Assembly (NCBI GenBank): GCA_017654935.2
Contig: CM065698.1
Location: 46,666,206-46,730,205, forward strand
Reading direction: 5' to 3'
Source of the DNA: Phymorhynchus buccinoides
Lineage: Eukaryota > Mollusca > Gastropoda > Neogastropoda > Raphitomidae
Length of the DNA stretch: 64,000 bases
Shown here: positions 46,727 through 57,549 of the stretch, piece after piece
Numbering within the stretch: the first letter of the stretch is position 1
How the letters are laid out: every line of letters begins with the position of its first letter
Notes under the pieces: model-generated
The model's input: only the letters and a program-made list of their open reading frames with translations
Told to the model about the DNA's origin: nothing
Databases searched by the model: none
Position numbers and translations under genes: made by a program

Positions 46727-46901
46727 TTAACCCTTCAGTGCCGCCAATCAGCTGCACATGCGCCGCCAGTTTACCGCATGACTTTTAATGTGGCAAAATC
46801 GCTACTTAGCGCAGACGTATATATACGTCGGTGGCAATTACTGATGCATTATTTATAGAGGAGGCAGTATATATATATGTTGTCGGCACTGAAGAGGTTA
46901 A
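46727..46901. repeat. TTAA-type MITE, third subfamily
   Basis: TTAACCCTTCAGTGCCG and CGGCACTGAAGAGGTTAA ends. An internal palindrome GACGTATATATACGTC lies in the middle. Confidence 0.88.
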
Positions 46902-47640
46902 AGCTAGAAAACTGGCCCAAAAAATGTGATTCTTCATCTGAGTTCATGTGCAAATTCTCAACACTCCCAACAGGCTAAGCTAAGTTATTAACTAAGAAAG
47001 TAATAAAAATAGGGGTGAGTGGGGGGAACACATAATTAACACTATAACAGCATTGAAAGCATCCTACCTAGTACTAGTAGTAACACAACAGTGCTTCAAG
47101 TCTATCAAATGTCGATCAATGACCTCATTCAGTTTAAGCGGTCTATCTTATCAGGTCTATTTCAAATACCTGATCGAACTATGGAGCTGATAATGTGCAC
47201 AGTAATGCTTATTTATAGCACACAAAAACTTGGTTATTGCTCGTCAGTTAGGGCCTACATGTATTCGAAAACTGTGCATTTATATTGTAAGTTTTTAACT
47301 TACGTTTTTGGTATACGCCTTTAGAACTAGTAATAGAAGGCTTTCAATTAATTATCTAATATATTTTTGCATAAAATATATGTGTGCAAATGTTATACTG
47401 TAGTCCTTCTGATGTAACCACATGTCATGACTGTAAGTGTAACTAGGGCTATGTCTCATCACAACACTGTAATTCACATGTATGCATTCACATGTACAAT
47501 AGGGCATTGCCACATGATTGAGAGTTGAAGTAGAATTAGGTCAGCACAACGGGCTGCTGCTTTACAAGGTCTGAACACTCATGGCAAATGCCCTATTACC
47601 ATAACGTCTGCTGCTTTACAAGGTCTGAGAGTGGCGTCTG
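46902..47640. other. Non-coding, nothing recognised
   Basis: One direct repeat (GCTGCTTTACAAGGTCTGA at 47560 and 47611). GGCAAATGCCCTATTA occurs here and at 28650-28915, a short dispersed motif. Confidence 0.45.
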
Positions 47641-47644
47641 AGAC

Positions 47645-48015
47645 ATACCGATCCGGATCCAATGTGGCATTCTCAAAATGGATTTGTTCTCAACATGTCT
47701 GCGCATGTGAAAAGAGTTAGGAATAGGGTTAGGGTTAGGGTTAGGGATAGGTTTAGGGTTTTTCTTAAGTTCTTCTTCTTCTTCTCTTTGGGGCCCACAA
47801 TCATTAAAATTGATCATTCTGGCACCCTCAGGAAAAAAAAAGACAGAAAAGTAGGGGTAGGGGTAGGAATAGGGTTATGGATACTATTATGAACAATTTA
47901 GTGTTGAATACACAAAAGATAAAATTTGATGGTACATCATGATCGATTTTGCACATGCGCAAACATGTTGAGAACAAATCCATTTTGAGAATGCCACACC
48001 AGATCCAGAGCAAAG
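47645..48015. mobile_element. Foldback element enclosing telomere-like repeats
   Basis: The arms at 47652-47712 (GTGGCATTCTCAAAATGGAT, TTGTTCTCAACATGT) and 47950-48005 (ACATGTTGAGAACAAATCCA, TTTTGAGAATGCCAC) are near-perfect inverse copies. Between them are AGGGTTAGGGTTAGGGTTAG at 47728-47760 and a GGGGTAGGGGTAGG stretch at 47850-47880. Confidence 0.75.
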
Positions 48016-48245
48016 GTAAACGAAAATCGGTCATTTGAAATCGTGTGCACACAAAAGCGATCCGAGTTTCTAGAAATTCATGTCATATCATATCATTATC
48101 AATCAGTTTAGGCTCTGTAGGCTTTTGAAGCCTTTTGCCTTCTAGTTCTAGTCTAGATATTTTTCATATATATATATTCTATAACTTATAAGACGGAAAA
48201 ACGCAACGAACCACAACTGTGACAAATCGCGGTGTACTGCAGTAC

Positions 48246-48300
48246 ATAGTGGGGGGTAGGGTTAGGTTTAGGGCTAGGGTTAGGGATAGGGTTAGTATTC
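48246..48300. repeat. TTAGGG-like run
   Basis: GGGTAGGGTTAGGTTTAGGG and CTAGGGTTAGGGATAGGGTT: degenerate interstitial telomere-like sequence, 350 bp from the one inside the foldback element. Confidence 0.7.
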
Positions 48301-48419
48301 CAAAAAGGTTATTAGCTAAAAAATGTTCCTAAAATACAGCTTTATGTATGGTAAGAAAGGCAAAAACAGAAAAATAGAATTAACTGAGAAATGCAGGGGC
48401 ACATCTTTACCTTTACCAA

Positions 48420-49470
48420 ATATTTTATAACTTTGTATTACTATTAGATGAATAGATCTCTTCTTATTCTTCTTGCTTTCAAACTTGGAAGATTCAGGCG
48501 TTCCATTCTCTCTCTATATCATTATATGAATAGTTATTATAATTTTATATCCATGAATTAATTTAGTTGCCCTTCTTTGCACCTTCTCTATTAATGCTGA
48601 TTGTCTTTTCGTTTTCAATTTGGGATACCAAATAGCATTACCATATGCGGTCTAACTAAACCCTTGTATAAATGCACGAAAGCATCCTGATCTAAGTATG
48701 AAAAAGTTCTTTTTAACCCTTTCACCGCCAGCCATTTTTCAGCCAAAAAATACCATTAAACTTACCTGGGCAGAGAAAAAATAAATCTGCAATGCTGCGA
48801 ATTCCTCTGTGACATGCATAGCATTAGACCTATCCTTAATTCCAAAAAATAGGGTCTTCGGATAACAGGCCCTGATTTTGATGCTTTTTAATGACATGGA
48901 ATGGATGTTAAACCATTGTGGTGCAAAAATGCCACATTAGATTAGATTAGATTAGATTAGAAACAGGGACGAAAAAAATATAGCCGTTAGGCTTTCAAAG
49001 TCCCATCTTTGTGTTTTTATTTTTATTTTTACATACTCAAGGTATATCGTGCACTCAGGTTTTTGCGTTGAATTAATCATCGTATTCATACATTATGTCT
49101 TTATAAAATTTTATAAACTGGTCGAGCTCATTTTTAAAGCTGTTAGTATTAGGTGCTCTCTTAATGTTAGTTGGTAGTTGATTCCATAAAGGTGCAACTC
49201 TGTTAGTATAAGAATATTTTCTTGTGTTAGTTTTACAAAATTCAATAAATATTTTATCAGTGCTATTTCTTGTTCTGTCATAATTTGTTAGTTTGAAAAA
49301 TTCTGTTGCATTTAAATCATCAATATTATAAAATATTTTATAACTTTGTATTAGATCACCTCTTATTCTCCTTGCTTTCAAACTTGGAAGATTCAGGCGT
49401 GAAAGGGTTAATAATAATACCAAGCATTTGATTTTATTTATTATCATATCATATATCTGGCTAATTGAAT
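48420..49470 (-). mobile_element. LINE copy split by a TTAA MITE that is split by a LINE of the same family
   Basis: Outer LINE, minus strand: from about 49445 (KIKCLVLLL) across the MITE gap to 48720-48430 (KRTFSYLDQDAFVHLYKG, then IEKVQRRATKLIHGYK), frameshifted. The MITE 48713-49411 starts TTAACCCTTTCACCGCC and ends GTGAAAGGGTTAA. It is interrupted by a second LINE piece, 49400 down to 48937 (LNLPSLKARRIRGDLIQSYK ... LWNQLPTNIKRAPNTNSFK), ending with the tail (TCTAA)n at 48937-48960. Removing the MITE restores the outer frame across TTAA. Confidence 0.78.
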
Positions 49471-49789
49471 ACTCACGTTGTCTGAAGGCTCACTAGTCAC
49501 TTGCAAAATTGGGAGAATCAATAGATAAGTAATTTTTCTGTCAGGAAACGACGAGTCTGAGTTGATCGACTGACCTGCTTTTGAATCAGTTTCCCATGTG
49601 CCTTCCGCAGAGTCATGTGATGGGCACGCATGCGTTCGAACGGCGTGGCCACGAATTTGTGTGAGTGAAAAACTTGCGTAACTTTGACTGACCTAACAAA
49701 CATGCTGTTGAGTTATTATGTCGCTGTCAAGCATGGGCGCGCGCAGTACAGGGGAGGTTATTCCCAATACTTAGTCAGTGTTTCTCGAT

Positions 49790-49977
49790 GAAGTTGTCTC
49801 CCGTTGCATGCTGACGCGCACACTGACGCACGTATACGCACGCACGCAGGAATCACGCACGCATGCATGCGCGCGCGCACATACACACATAAATTCACGT
49901 GTGCATGCGCGCGCACACACACGCATGCATGCACCTAAGCTTATATGCACGCACGCCCCCCCCCCCCCCCCCACACA

Positions 49978-50018
<41 letters not shown>

Positions 50019-50040
50019 ATGACATGCACGCGCGCATACA
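49790..50040. repeat. CA/CG alternating tract with poly-C
   Basis: ACGCACGCA, GCATGCATGCGCGCGCGCAC and (AC)n stretches, with poly-C at 49958-49972. The alternating purine-pyrimidine pattern is prone to Z-DNA. Confidence 0.9.
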
Positions 50041-50049
50041 CATATAAAA

Positions 50050-50390
50050 TCTAGGCAGAGAAGGGCGGCTCGCTTCGTACTCAACCGATACCACAACACC
50101 TCCAGTGTCACTGACATGATATCTCAGTTAGGGTGGCCCACACTTGAGCAGCGCAGGAAAACCAGCAGGCTGACAATTTAAAAAAAATTATAGCTTTATA
50201 AAATCCAGCAAGGCACTGTCCAGGTTGACAACACCAGGCTCATCCCAGCACCAGAGAAGATCGAGGACAGTGACCAACAACTGTTATCCATCCACTGTCG
50301 CACTGAATACAGACGGTGAAATTCATTTTTCCCTCGAACCATCCGCGACTGGGGGTTACCTGAGGTCGCATCCATCAAACAACAATAGAT
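50050..50390 (+). pseudogene. LINE ORF2 C-terminal remnant
   Basis: RQRRAARFVLNRYHNTSSVT then DMISQLGWPTLEQRRKTSRL, followed after frame loss by a decayed tail. It is the CR1/Jockey-type C-terminus, same type as 420-790 but different in sequence. Confidence 0.75.
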
Positions 50391-50555
50391 TTTTTTTTTT
50401 AAATAAGGTGTTCCTGTTTTGACGCGGCATCATGCTGGGGATCCACAGGGAGAACCAGCTGGCTGGGTCATTGTAGAGTTAGGGTTTTTCTTTTTCCTTT
50501 GCTCTCTCTCTCTTTTAATTTTATTTTATGTTACTATTTTATTACCCGGCCTCTG

Positions 50556-50960
50556 GCCGGGGTTTTGCGATCGATTTGTGTGTGTGTGTGTGTGTCTGTC
50601 TGTGTATCGATTATCTTACAAACTACTGTTTGGACTTTGATTAAAATTGGCAGAGGAGTAGACAGCTTGAAAAGGAAGCTTCCTTTCGTTAATCAACACC
50701 GTGCTGACCTTGACCTTGAAGTTTGACCATGAAAACCGAAATTTCCTTCTTTGGGCTATGTAATTTCCCCCCAGCTTTATTTCGTGAACTAGTGAACAGA
50801 ATAGCTTCAAATTTTGTGTGGTGGTGTACCATGGTGCAAGGAAGTTTGTATAAAAGTTCAGCTGTATCTCGTGAACTAGTGAACAGAATCGCTTCAAATT
50901 TTGGGACTATGTATTACTTTTCCCACCTGTAAAACTACTGTTTGGACTTTGATTAAAATT
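50556..50960. repeat. Dispersed repeat with internal duplication
   Basis: AAACTACTGTTTGGACTTTG then ATTAAAATTG is at 50618 and again at 50933. CGTGAACTAGTGAACAGAAT with GCTTCAAATTTTG is at 50783 and 50868. (GT)n is at 50578-50600. Confidence 0.65.
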
Positions 50961-51179
50961 GTTTATTGGGGGGTGGGGGCGGGGGAGAGGACATAACTCT
51001 GGCCGGGTTTGCATTGTCACAATGCCTTGCTGCCGCTCGGAGATGCACTTGCAATGCGTTGCTGCCGCTCGGCGATGCCCTTGTAAGTTATTCTTTTGTT
51101 TCTCCGACTTCGGACCCCGACCGAAATAGTGCCATAAATATCAAATTGTTGACTGTGGGCAATCTGAAAGAAGAAGAAG

Positions 51180-51206
51180 GAGAACACACACACACACACA
51201 CACACT
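51180..51206. repeat. (CA)n microsatellite
   Basis: About 12 CA units; the flanks 50961-51400 show no recognised gene. Confidence 0.9.
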
Positions 51207-51409
51207 GGTGTTTCTGCGGTTGGCATTCAAAATTGATGGGAAAATGTTGAACTTTCGGAGCTTTGGGACACATTTTTTTATGTTTGAAGAGAGGTGATAC
51301 AAAATATTTGGAAAACCGGTTAAATGTATTGAAAGGAAATCAAATAACACTTGATAGCGCTGTTCTGTGTTCTGTATGATGTAGACGTAGGGTATAGGCC
51401 CGGCGCCGC

Positions 51410-51715
51410 ACTGCACTGCATACGATACGATGCGATCCGATTTATATCCGGTTGTGTCGATGTCTGTGAGTCATGATTCACGTGAAATAGTTCCGTGTAA
51501 AAGTAATTCTGTTGTTTTCGTGCACTATACTCCTGTAGACCCCAATATACGATTTACATCAAATGTCCGATACAAAAAAACAGATAGGTTACTTCATCAG
51601 ATTCGTGTACGGGGGACTTCAAATATAGACAACAGAACTAGTCGGATTTCATCAGATTCATTTAGACAGTAGAATTTCACGAGAATCATGCCTCACAAAT
51701 GTCACAGTCGGATCG
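51410..51715. repeat. Palindromic MITE with CACGTGAATCATGACTC arms, copy 3
   Basis: The left arm GAGTCATGATTCACGTGAAA is at 51470; the right arm TTTCACGAGAATCATGCCTC is at 51675. It is longer and more decayed than the copies at 1125 and 2455. Confidence 0.7.
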
Positions 51716-51730
51716 GATGTTGTTGTTTTT

Positions 51731-51975
51731 TAACCCTTTCACCGCCAACCATATTTCAGCCAAAAATGTCCATTAAAGTACCTGGGTAGAGAACAAAATC
51801 CATCTGCAGAATTGCGGATTCTTCTGTGACATATATAAATTAAGGTCTATCCTCACTTACACAAAACTAAGACAATAAGGTCTTTGGATAATAGACCCCA
51901 ATTTGATGCCTTTTAGTGACATAGGTGTTAAATCACTGTGGTGCTTAAATGCGACTTTGGCGGTGAAAGGGTTCA
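51731..51975. repeat. TTAA-type (piggyBac-like) MITE, copy
   Basis: TTAACCCTTTCACCGCCAAC ... GGCGGTGAAAGGGTTCA; the right TTAA is changed to TTCA. Confidence 0.83.
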
Positions 51976-51997
51976 ATTTGATTTGGATTTGATGTAT

Positions 51998-52215
51998 AGG
52001 GGAAGACGGGGTAAAAAGCGCATGGGCGGGTAAGAAGCCCACCCCAATTATCTCATGAAATGAAGCAAATTTCAGTCTCATTTTGCCCATGAGACGAGCG
52101 TTAATGTCTAGCATTCGTCTCATGGGTAAATTTGACTGAAATGTTCTTTATTTCATGAGATAATTGGGGTGGGCTTCTTACCCGCCCATGCGCTTTTTAC
52201 CCCGTCTTCCCCTAA
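51998..52215. mobile_element. Near-perfect palindromic MITE (about 90-bp arms)
   Basis: AGGGGAAGACGGGGTAAAAA, GCGCATGGGCGGGTAAGAAG, CCCACCCCAATTATCTCATG reappear exactly reversed and complemented at 52150-52213. The centre (CGAGCGTTAATGTCTAGCAT) also pairs imperfectly. It is bordered by TA. Confidence 0.88.
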
Positions 52216-52264
52216 TTAGTAAAAGTTATTGCTAAAATTGTTATCTATCGCTCGTTATAGTATT

Positions 52265-52440
52265 ATCATGGGTGCATGCGGTGACCAAAGCTTATGCCTG
52301 AACTTTCTATCACAACCCTTGATATAACAATCATTTCAACAGCTTGGTGCTGTAAAGAAGAGCCTTGTTTTCAGGCAGACCACTGCCTGAACCAGTATCA
52401 AACTGTCTGAATTCAGGCTTCAGGCAGACCCACATGCACC
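52265..52440. repeat. GGGTGCATGC-ended element, uninterrupted copy
   Basis: GGGTGCATGCGGTGACCAAA ... CCACATGCACCCC, homologous to the split copy at 23712-24282. Confidence 0.75.
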
Positions 52441-53810
52441 CCTGTATTATTGTATTGTCGCCTATTGTCACCATGTATGTTATGGACGCTGCAGCCTTCC
52501 TGCCCCTCAGTTAAAATGTCAGGAACCCCTTGACAGAATCGCTTCAAATTGTATGTACGCTAGTGGTGTTTCACCTAGAGTAGAAGACATCCGTACATGA
52601 ATTATATTATTGGCGCGTTGGTCTACGTTTGACCTTCAAACCCGAAATGTCTTCTTTGAAATTTGTTAAACCTTAGAGAGGGAGGAGAAATACATGGCAG
52701 CTAAATAACATTGTATTCGTCGCAGACAGTGACTACACCATCATTTTTCTTAATGCTTGACTGACAGTGTCAGTTCTTTTCTTGTCCTAATATTGTCTTT
52801 ATTTTTAAACGAATTGAAAATGTAGAGGCGTAGGAACGTTTGCAAGCGGGGGGGGGGGGGGGGGGGGGGGGGGCAGGATTGGCAACAACAACAAAACTGG
52901 AGGGGGAGTGCAAGCGCACGGACAAGGTAGATGAATAGGTTAGTTAAGTTACACGTCTTAGTAAATGCTACAAAAACACTTCATTATTGAAACCATAATC
53001 ATGGTCAACAATTAAAAAGTCTATGAATAAAAGAAAACATGAATTGAAAGGAGACAACAACAAAACATAAAAATACAACCATGTTTGGGGCGGATCAGCC
53101 AGTCATGGAAGAGGGGAGGGGGTAGTTCCAAGTGGTCAGTTTGGGGTGGGGTGAGGTGGGGGGGGGAGGGGGGGGGTATTGCCTCCCAGAAGCTGATGAT
53201 AATTTGAATGTAAAAGATGCAATCAAGGCTTCTCGTAAGCGAACAAGCTAAAACTATGACATGGGAGTACATTTCTCCCTCTTTTTATTATTTTCAATTT
53301 TTTTTTTTTTTTTCTGAGGGGGAGGAACCCCTGTAACCCCTCTCAAATACACATTTGATGTAGTACCCAAGTCCAAAGACATGTAACAATATAGGCCTAA
53401 CAACAATGAGGCCTACACATCAAAGAAAAGAAAAAGAAAGGAAACATATCTGAACCATCTAAATGTCATATAACATTGTAGCAAGTCTTTGTTTCGTGAT
53501 GATTGGGTTTAAGAAAAATCCAAGCCATAAAAGAACAAACTTACTAAAATTATTCGTATCTATATGCAAGAAAAGTACTTTACTACTTATAGGGTAGGTC
53601 TAGCTTAGACCATATTTCATGATAAATTGGACACATCATTATTGGAAATCAAACCAGGGTCGAATTTCTTTAGACGACGGTCACCGCGCGCATAACTGTT
53701 GCGCCAAAAGGGGCCTAAGAAACACTTTAGAAAACGTTTGCGGAAAAAAATATTACAAGCTCTTGTCTGATTGGTCAAAAAAAAAGTATTATTTTAGCTA
53801 AACTTTTTTT
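52441..53810. other. Non-coding region with a poly-G tract
   Basis: A poly-G run lies at 52848-52873 and G-rich stretches at 53110-53175. The remaining sequence shows no recognised gene or family. Confidence 0.5.
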
Positions 53811-53817
53811 TTTTTTA

Positions 53818-53940
53818 ATAATTCATACACTTTACTTTCATTGATCAGAATAACACATCATACACTATTCAATTCAATTCAACTCAATTCAACAATTTTA
53901 TTGTCTCCAAACAAGTGAAGAAATTTGTTTTTCGGCATGC
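53818..53940. repeat. One 53-bp minisatellite unit followed by a LINE-tail-like sequence
   Basis: AATTCATACACTTTACTTTC with AGAATAACACAT matches the units of the array at 57550-58165. Then (CAATT)n and TTATTGTCTCCAAACAAGTG resemble a LINE 3' end in minus orientation. Confidence 0.6.
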
Positions 53941-54042
53941 ACATAAGAAGGAAGACAAAATAAGACATTGTTATAACCTAACAGAAGAGACAATTTGTAA
54001 AATAACATAAAAGCACATGTAATTGGCATAAAACATAGTTAT

Positions 54043-54044
<2 letters not shown>

Positions 54045-54102
<58 letters not shown>

Positions 54103-54297
54103 ACACACACACACACACACATTTACCCCCACCCCACACACACATTCTCCAAATGGGGCCTAACACATTATGTAGGCATATTCTATAAAAGCAAATGCAT
54201 AACAATATAATGTCCCAACACTTAACCTTCGAAGGCACATGCATACCTACACACGCGCGCGCACGCACGCACGCGCGCACGCGCGCACGCACGCGCA

Positions 54298-54343
<46 letters not shown>

Positions 54344-54469
54344 AAACAGCATGATAAAAGTCAACAAAGCAAAGAAAATAGTACATCATATGTAAAAATA
54401 GTTGCAACATAACTAAAAATATTGTATGTGAAAGCAAATAGAATGATAAAGAATTAAATCTTCAAAGCC

Positions 54470-54500
<31 letters not shown>

Positions 54501-54790
54501 ACCTTGACCAACATAGTTAAAGTAAACAAAGCATACACATAGTACATAATAGGTAAAATTTTAACAACAACACTAAACATTGTATGTAAAAGCAAATAGT
54601 AAGGATAAGAAATAATTAAATCTCCCCCCCCCCCCCCCCCCCCACACACACACCAAAGCCAACATGGATAAAAGTAAACAGAGCATAGAAATAGTACATA
54701 ATAGATAACATATTAACAACACTAAATATTGTATGTAAAAGAAAATAGTAATGATAACAAGAATGAAATCTTCAAGCACCCCCCTCCCCC
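54045..54790. repeat. Array of about 150-bp units built on (CA)n and poly-C
   Basis: Four to five units share AAAGTAAACA.AGCATA, ATAGTACATAATAGGTAA, CATTGTATGTAAAAGCAAAT and a poly-C/CA core. (CA)n runs are at 54045-54120 and 54300-54340, with GCGCGC alternation at 54253-54300. Confidence 0.85.
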
Positions 54791-54949
54791 CACCGCACCC
54801 CAACACACATATACACACCTACCACACCTACCCCATCCCAAACCCTCCACAAGAACACACTTGCAAGTACACCCATCCCCATGGACATACTGCAGTAAAA
54901 ACCATAAAAATTAATATGTAGAGAAGCAGGGATAAGACATAATATAATG

Positions 54950-55055
54950 AACTAGCGCAACGCCCCGTACCGGTAACGCCTAGTACCGGTAACGCCTTGT
55001 ACAGGTAACTCCAAGTACCGGTACCGCTGAGTACCGGTTTCGCCGGGTCCACAAA
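54950..55055. repeat. Short tandem of TACCGGTA palindromes
   Basis: Six units of 16-18 bp (CGCCCCGTACCGGTAA, CGCCTAGTACCGGTAA, CGCCTTGTACAGGTAA and so on) follow CTAGCGCAA. Confidence 0.8.
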
Positions 55056-55094
55056 ATATTATATTTTTACTTTTGTGGCTGAAAATACATTTTT

Positions 55095-55700
55095 TTACCC
55101 CTACCACTTTCAAGGCCTACCGATCTCCATGACCTTGACCTTGACCTTGATCGGTATGCAATCATCAGAACAACCATAAGCCAAAGTACCTACATGCCAA
55201 GTTTGAAGTCCCTAAGACCAACGGTGTGGACGTTATAGCCCCTTAAAGATTTTTGGTTTTCAAGGTCATACGCCAAGGTGAAGGTCATGACGGCGATAAT
55301 TTATGCGCGGATGCCTTCTCTCATGGTGACACGCCACCACACAAAACTGGAAACGATTCGGTAAAGCAGTTCGGGAGATATGCGTGGGACAGTAAAACCC
55401 AATCATTAAACCCCTACCACTTTCAAGGCATACCGATCTCCCTGACCTTGACCTTGACCTTCATTGGTATGCCATCATCAGAACGGCCATAAGCGAAAGT
55501 ACATCCATGCCAAGTTTCAAGACTCTAGGACCTGCGGTGTGGAAGTTATGGCCCCTTAACGATTTTCGGTTTTCAAGGTCATACACCAACGTCAAGGTCA
55601 GGACGGCAAAACGTTTTGCACAGATGCCTTCCTCTCATGGGGACACACCACCACACAAAATTTGAAGCGATTCGGTCAAGCGGTTCGGGAGATCCTTGGG
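55095..55700. repeat. Two tandem 313-bp units of a dispersed repeat
   Basis: CCCCTACCACTTTCAAGGC is at 55097 and 55411; CCTTGACCTTGACCTT and TTTTCAAGGTCATAC recur in both. This CCTTGACC-rich sequence type also appears at 50700 and 61860-62700. Confidence 0.8.
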
Positions 55701-55764
55701 ACAGACAGAAAAAAAAAAAAGACAAACAAAAAAAGGAAACAAACCGAAACAGCTAGGATTTACT

Positions 55765-56275
55765 AACCGCAAGTGCGTGTGGAGCTGCGTGTGGTCCCCC
55801 CCCCCCCCCCTCCCCACCCGGACGCCTTGGCGGAGGTTGCCAAGGATGCTTGATACCAAATTTTGGTGTCGATCGGTTGAGAACTGTGGCCCCCTCGAAG
55901 CCCACCCCCCTGAACACCCCCACACAAACACACACCGCACCGACCATCCCACCCCTCCCCCCTCCAGACCCCCCCTCCCCCCAGACCCCCTCCTCCCCTC
56001 ACTCCTCCCCTCAACCCCCTCCCCCCCCCCAGCCCCATCCCCCTCCCATCCCCCTCCCATCCCCCCCCCCTCCCCCCCACGCTCACAGCTCACAGGCACT
56101 TGCCATTAGTAAATCCGAGCTGCGTGTGGTCCCCCCCCCCTCCCCACGACCCCTTGGCGGAGGTTTCCGAAAAGTAAGGACGGCATGACCTTCGGAGGGT
56201 GCCAAGGATGCTTGATACCAAATTTGGTGTCGATCGGTTGAGAACTGTGGCCGTGCATAAGGGACACACAGACAG
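55765..56275. repeat. Duplicated segment around C-rich DNA
   Basis: GAGCTGCGTGTGGTCCCCCC and GCCAAGGATGCTTGATACCA, GTGTCGATCGGTTGAGAACT occur at 55780-55885 and 56117-56250. The middle (55900-56085) is CCCTCC-rich. Confidence 0.85.
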
Positions 56276-56278
56276 ACA

Positions 56279-56352
<74 letters not shown>

Positions 56353-56494
56353 TTTCGAAAACATATATAAGATAAATGCAAAACAAAGTGGCAAGTATAA
56401 AAGGCTAAGCAATCACCCCCACCCCCACACACATACATATCCACACAGTTATAAAAAACATACCCAGGCACATACACACAACATGTGTACATGC

Positions 56495-56554
<60 letters not shown>

Positions 56555-56555
56555 T

Positions 56556-56618
<63 letters not shown>

Positions 56619-56701
56619 CACACACACACATACATATCCACACAGTTTATACAAAACATGACACATGCACATACACACAACATGTGTACCATGCACCGTC
56701 C

Positions 56702-56746
<45 letters not shown>

Positions 56747-56790
56747 CTCTCGGTCTCTCTCTCTACTCTCTCTCTCTCTCTCTCTCAGTG

Positions 56791-56881
<91 letters not shown>

Positions 56882-56905
56882 CACAAACACACACACACTT
56901 TCTGC
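56276..56905. repeat. Compound (CA)n/(CT)n microsatellites
   Basis: CA runs at 56277-56350, CT at 56500-56595, CA at 56595-56630, CT at 56700-56815, CA at 56815-56898. 56405-56500 and 56620-56705 are duplicate spacers (CATACATATCCACACAGTT, CAACATGTGTAC). Confidence 0.95.
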
Positions 56906-56929
56906 CATTCCTACTGCACCGAAACCACG

Positions 56930-57535
56930 GATGCTGAGCACAGGTTGGCCGCCGCTCAGTTCACAGTCTGCTGTTAAGGAGGCGGACAGCAGTGGGCAGG
57001 AACGATCGCCTCAGTCTGTCCGTTCGTGCACTAAAGCTGATCAGCCGCCCAGATCTCGAGGAAGTCTGAGCCGCCAACACTTCACACAGCGGGCGACTTC
57101 TGCCCTGCGCTCAAAGAGCTCCTGCAGGCTGAGGACCGGACCCCCCATCAGCTTGCCAGCTGCTTTAGTGATCTTTACCAGCTTGTCCCTGTCATGTTCC
57201 TTAAGACTGCCGAAGGAACTGAGGAAATTGAAGGTGAGCACCGATTCCACTGTCGCTCTGTAGAAGAGCTCCAGCAGTCTCGGGCCCACCCCAAACCAGT
57301 TCAGTTTCCTCAGGAAAAAGAGGCGTTGGTTGCCCCTCTTGAGCAGGGCCTGGGAGTTGGCAGACCAGTCCAGCCTCTTGTCGATAATTGATTCCAGGTA
57401 CTTGTACTGGTCCACCAACTCCACCTCCTCTCCCTTGATGACCAGTGGAGCTGGCTTGGGCTGGTTCCTCCTGAAGTCGACAACCATCTCCTTGGTCTTT
57501 GCCACGTTCAGGAGGAGATGGTTGTCGTCGCATCA
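56930..57535 (-). pseudogene. LINE ORF2 fragment downstream of the RT domain
   Basis: On the minus strand about 155 codons are open: MAKTKEMVVDFRRNQPKPAP, LVIKGEEVELVDQYKYLESI, IDKRLDWSANSQALLKRGNQ, RLFFLRKLNWFGVGPRLLEL and VESVLTFNFLSSFGSLKEHD. This is the RT thumb/connector region of a LINE type common in fish and molluscs. The RT core and 5' part are missing, so it is an inactive truncated copy, though its frame is still largely intact. Confidence 0.85.
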
Positions 57536-57549
57536 GCCAATAAGTGCTT

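Noticed and set aside
47728..48300. Chromosome end or telomere
   Set aside because: The TTAGGG-like runs are short, degenerate and internal, one of them inside a foldback element.
55635..56188. Gly- or Pro-rich frames of 107-154 codons
   Set aside because: Low-complexity products of the C-rich duplicated segment.
56106..57263. Long frames rich in His/Thr or Ser/Leu, or in Cys/Val or Arg/Glu
   Set aside because: These are translations of CA and CT microsatellites; only the LINE frame at 57041-57505 has real protein similarity.
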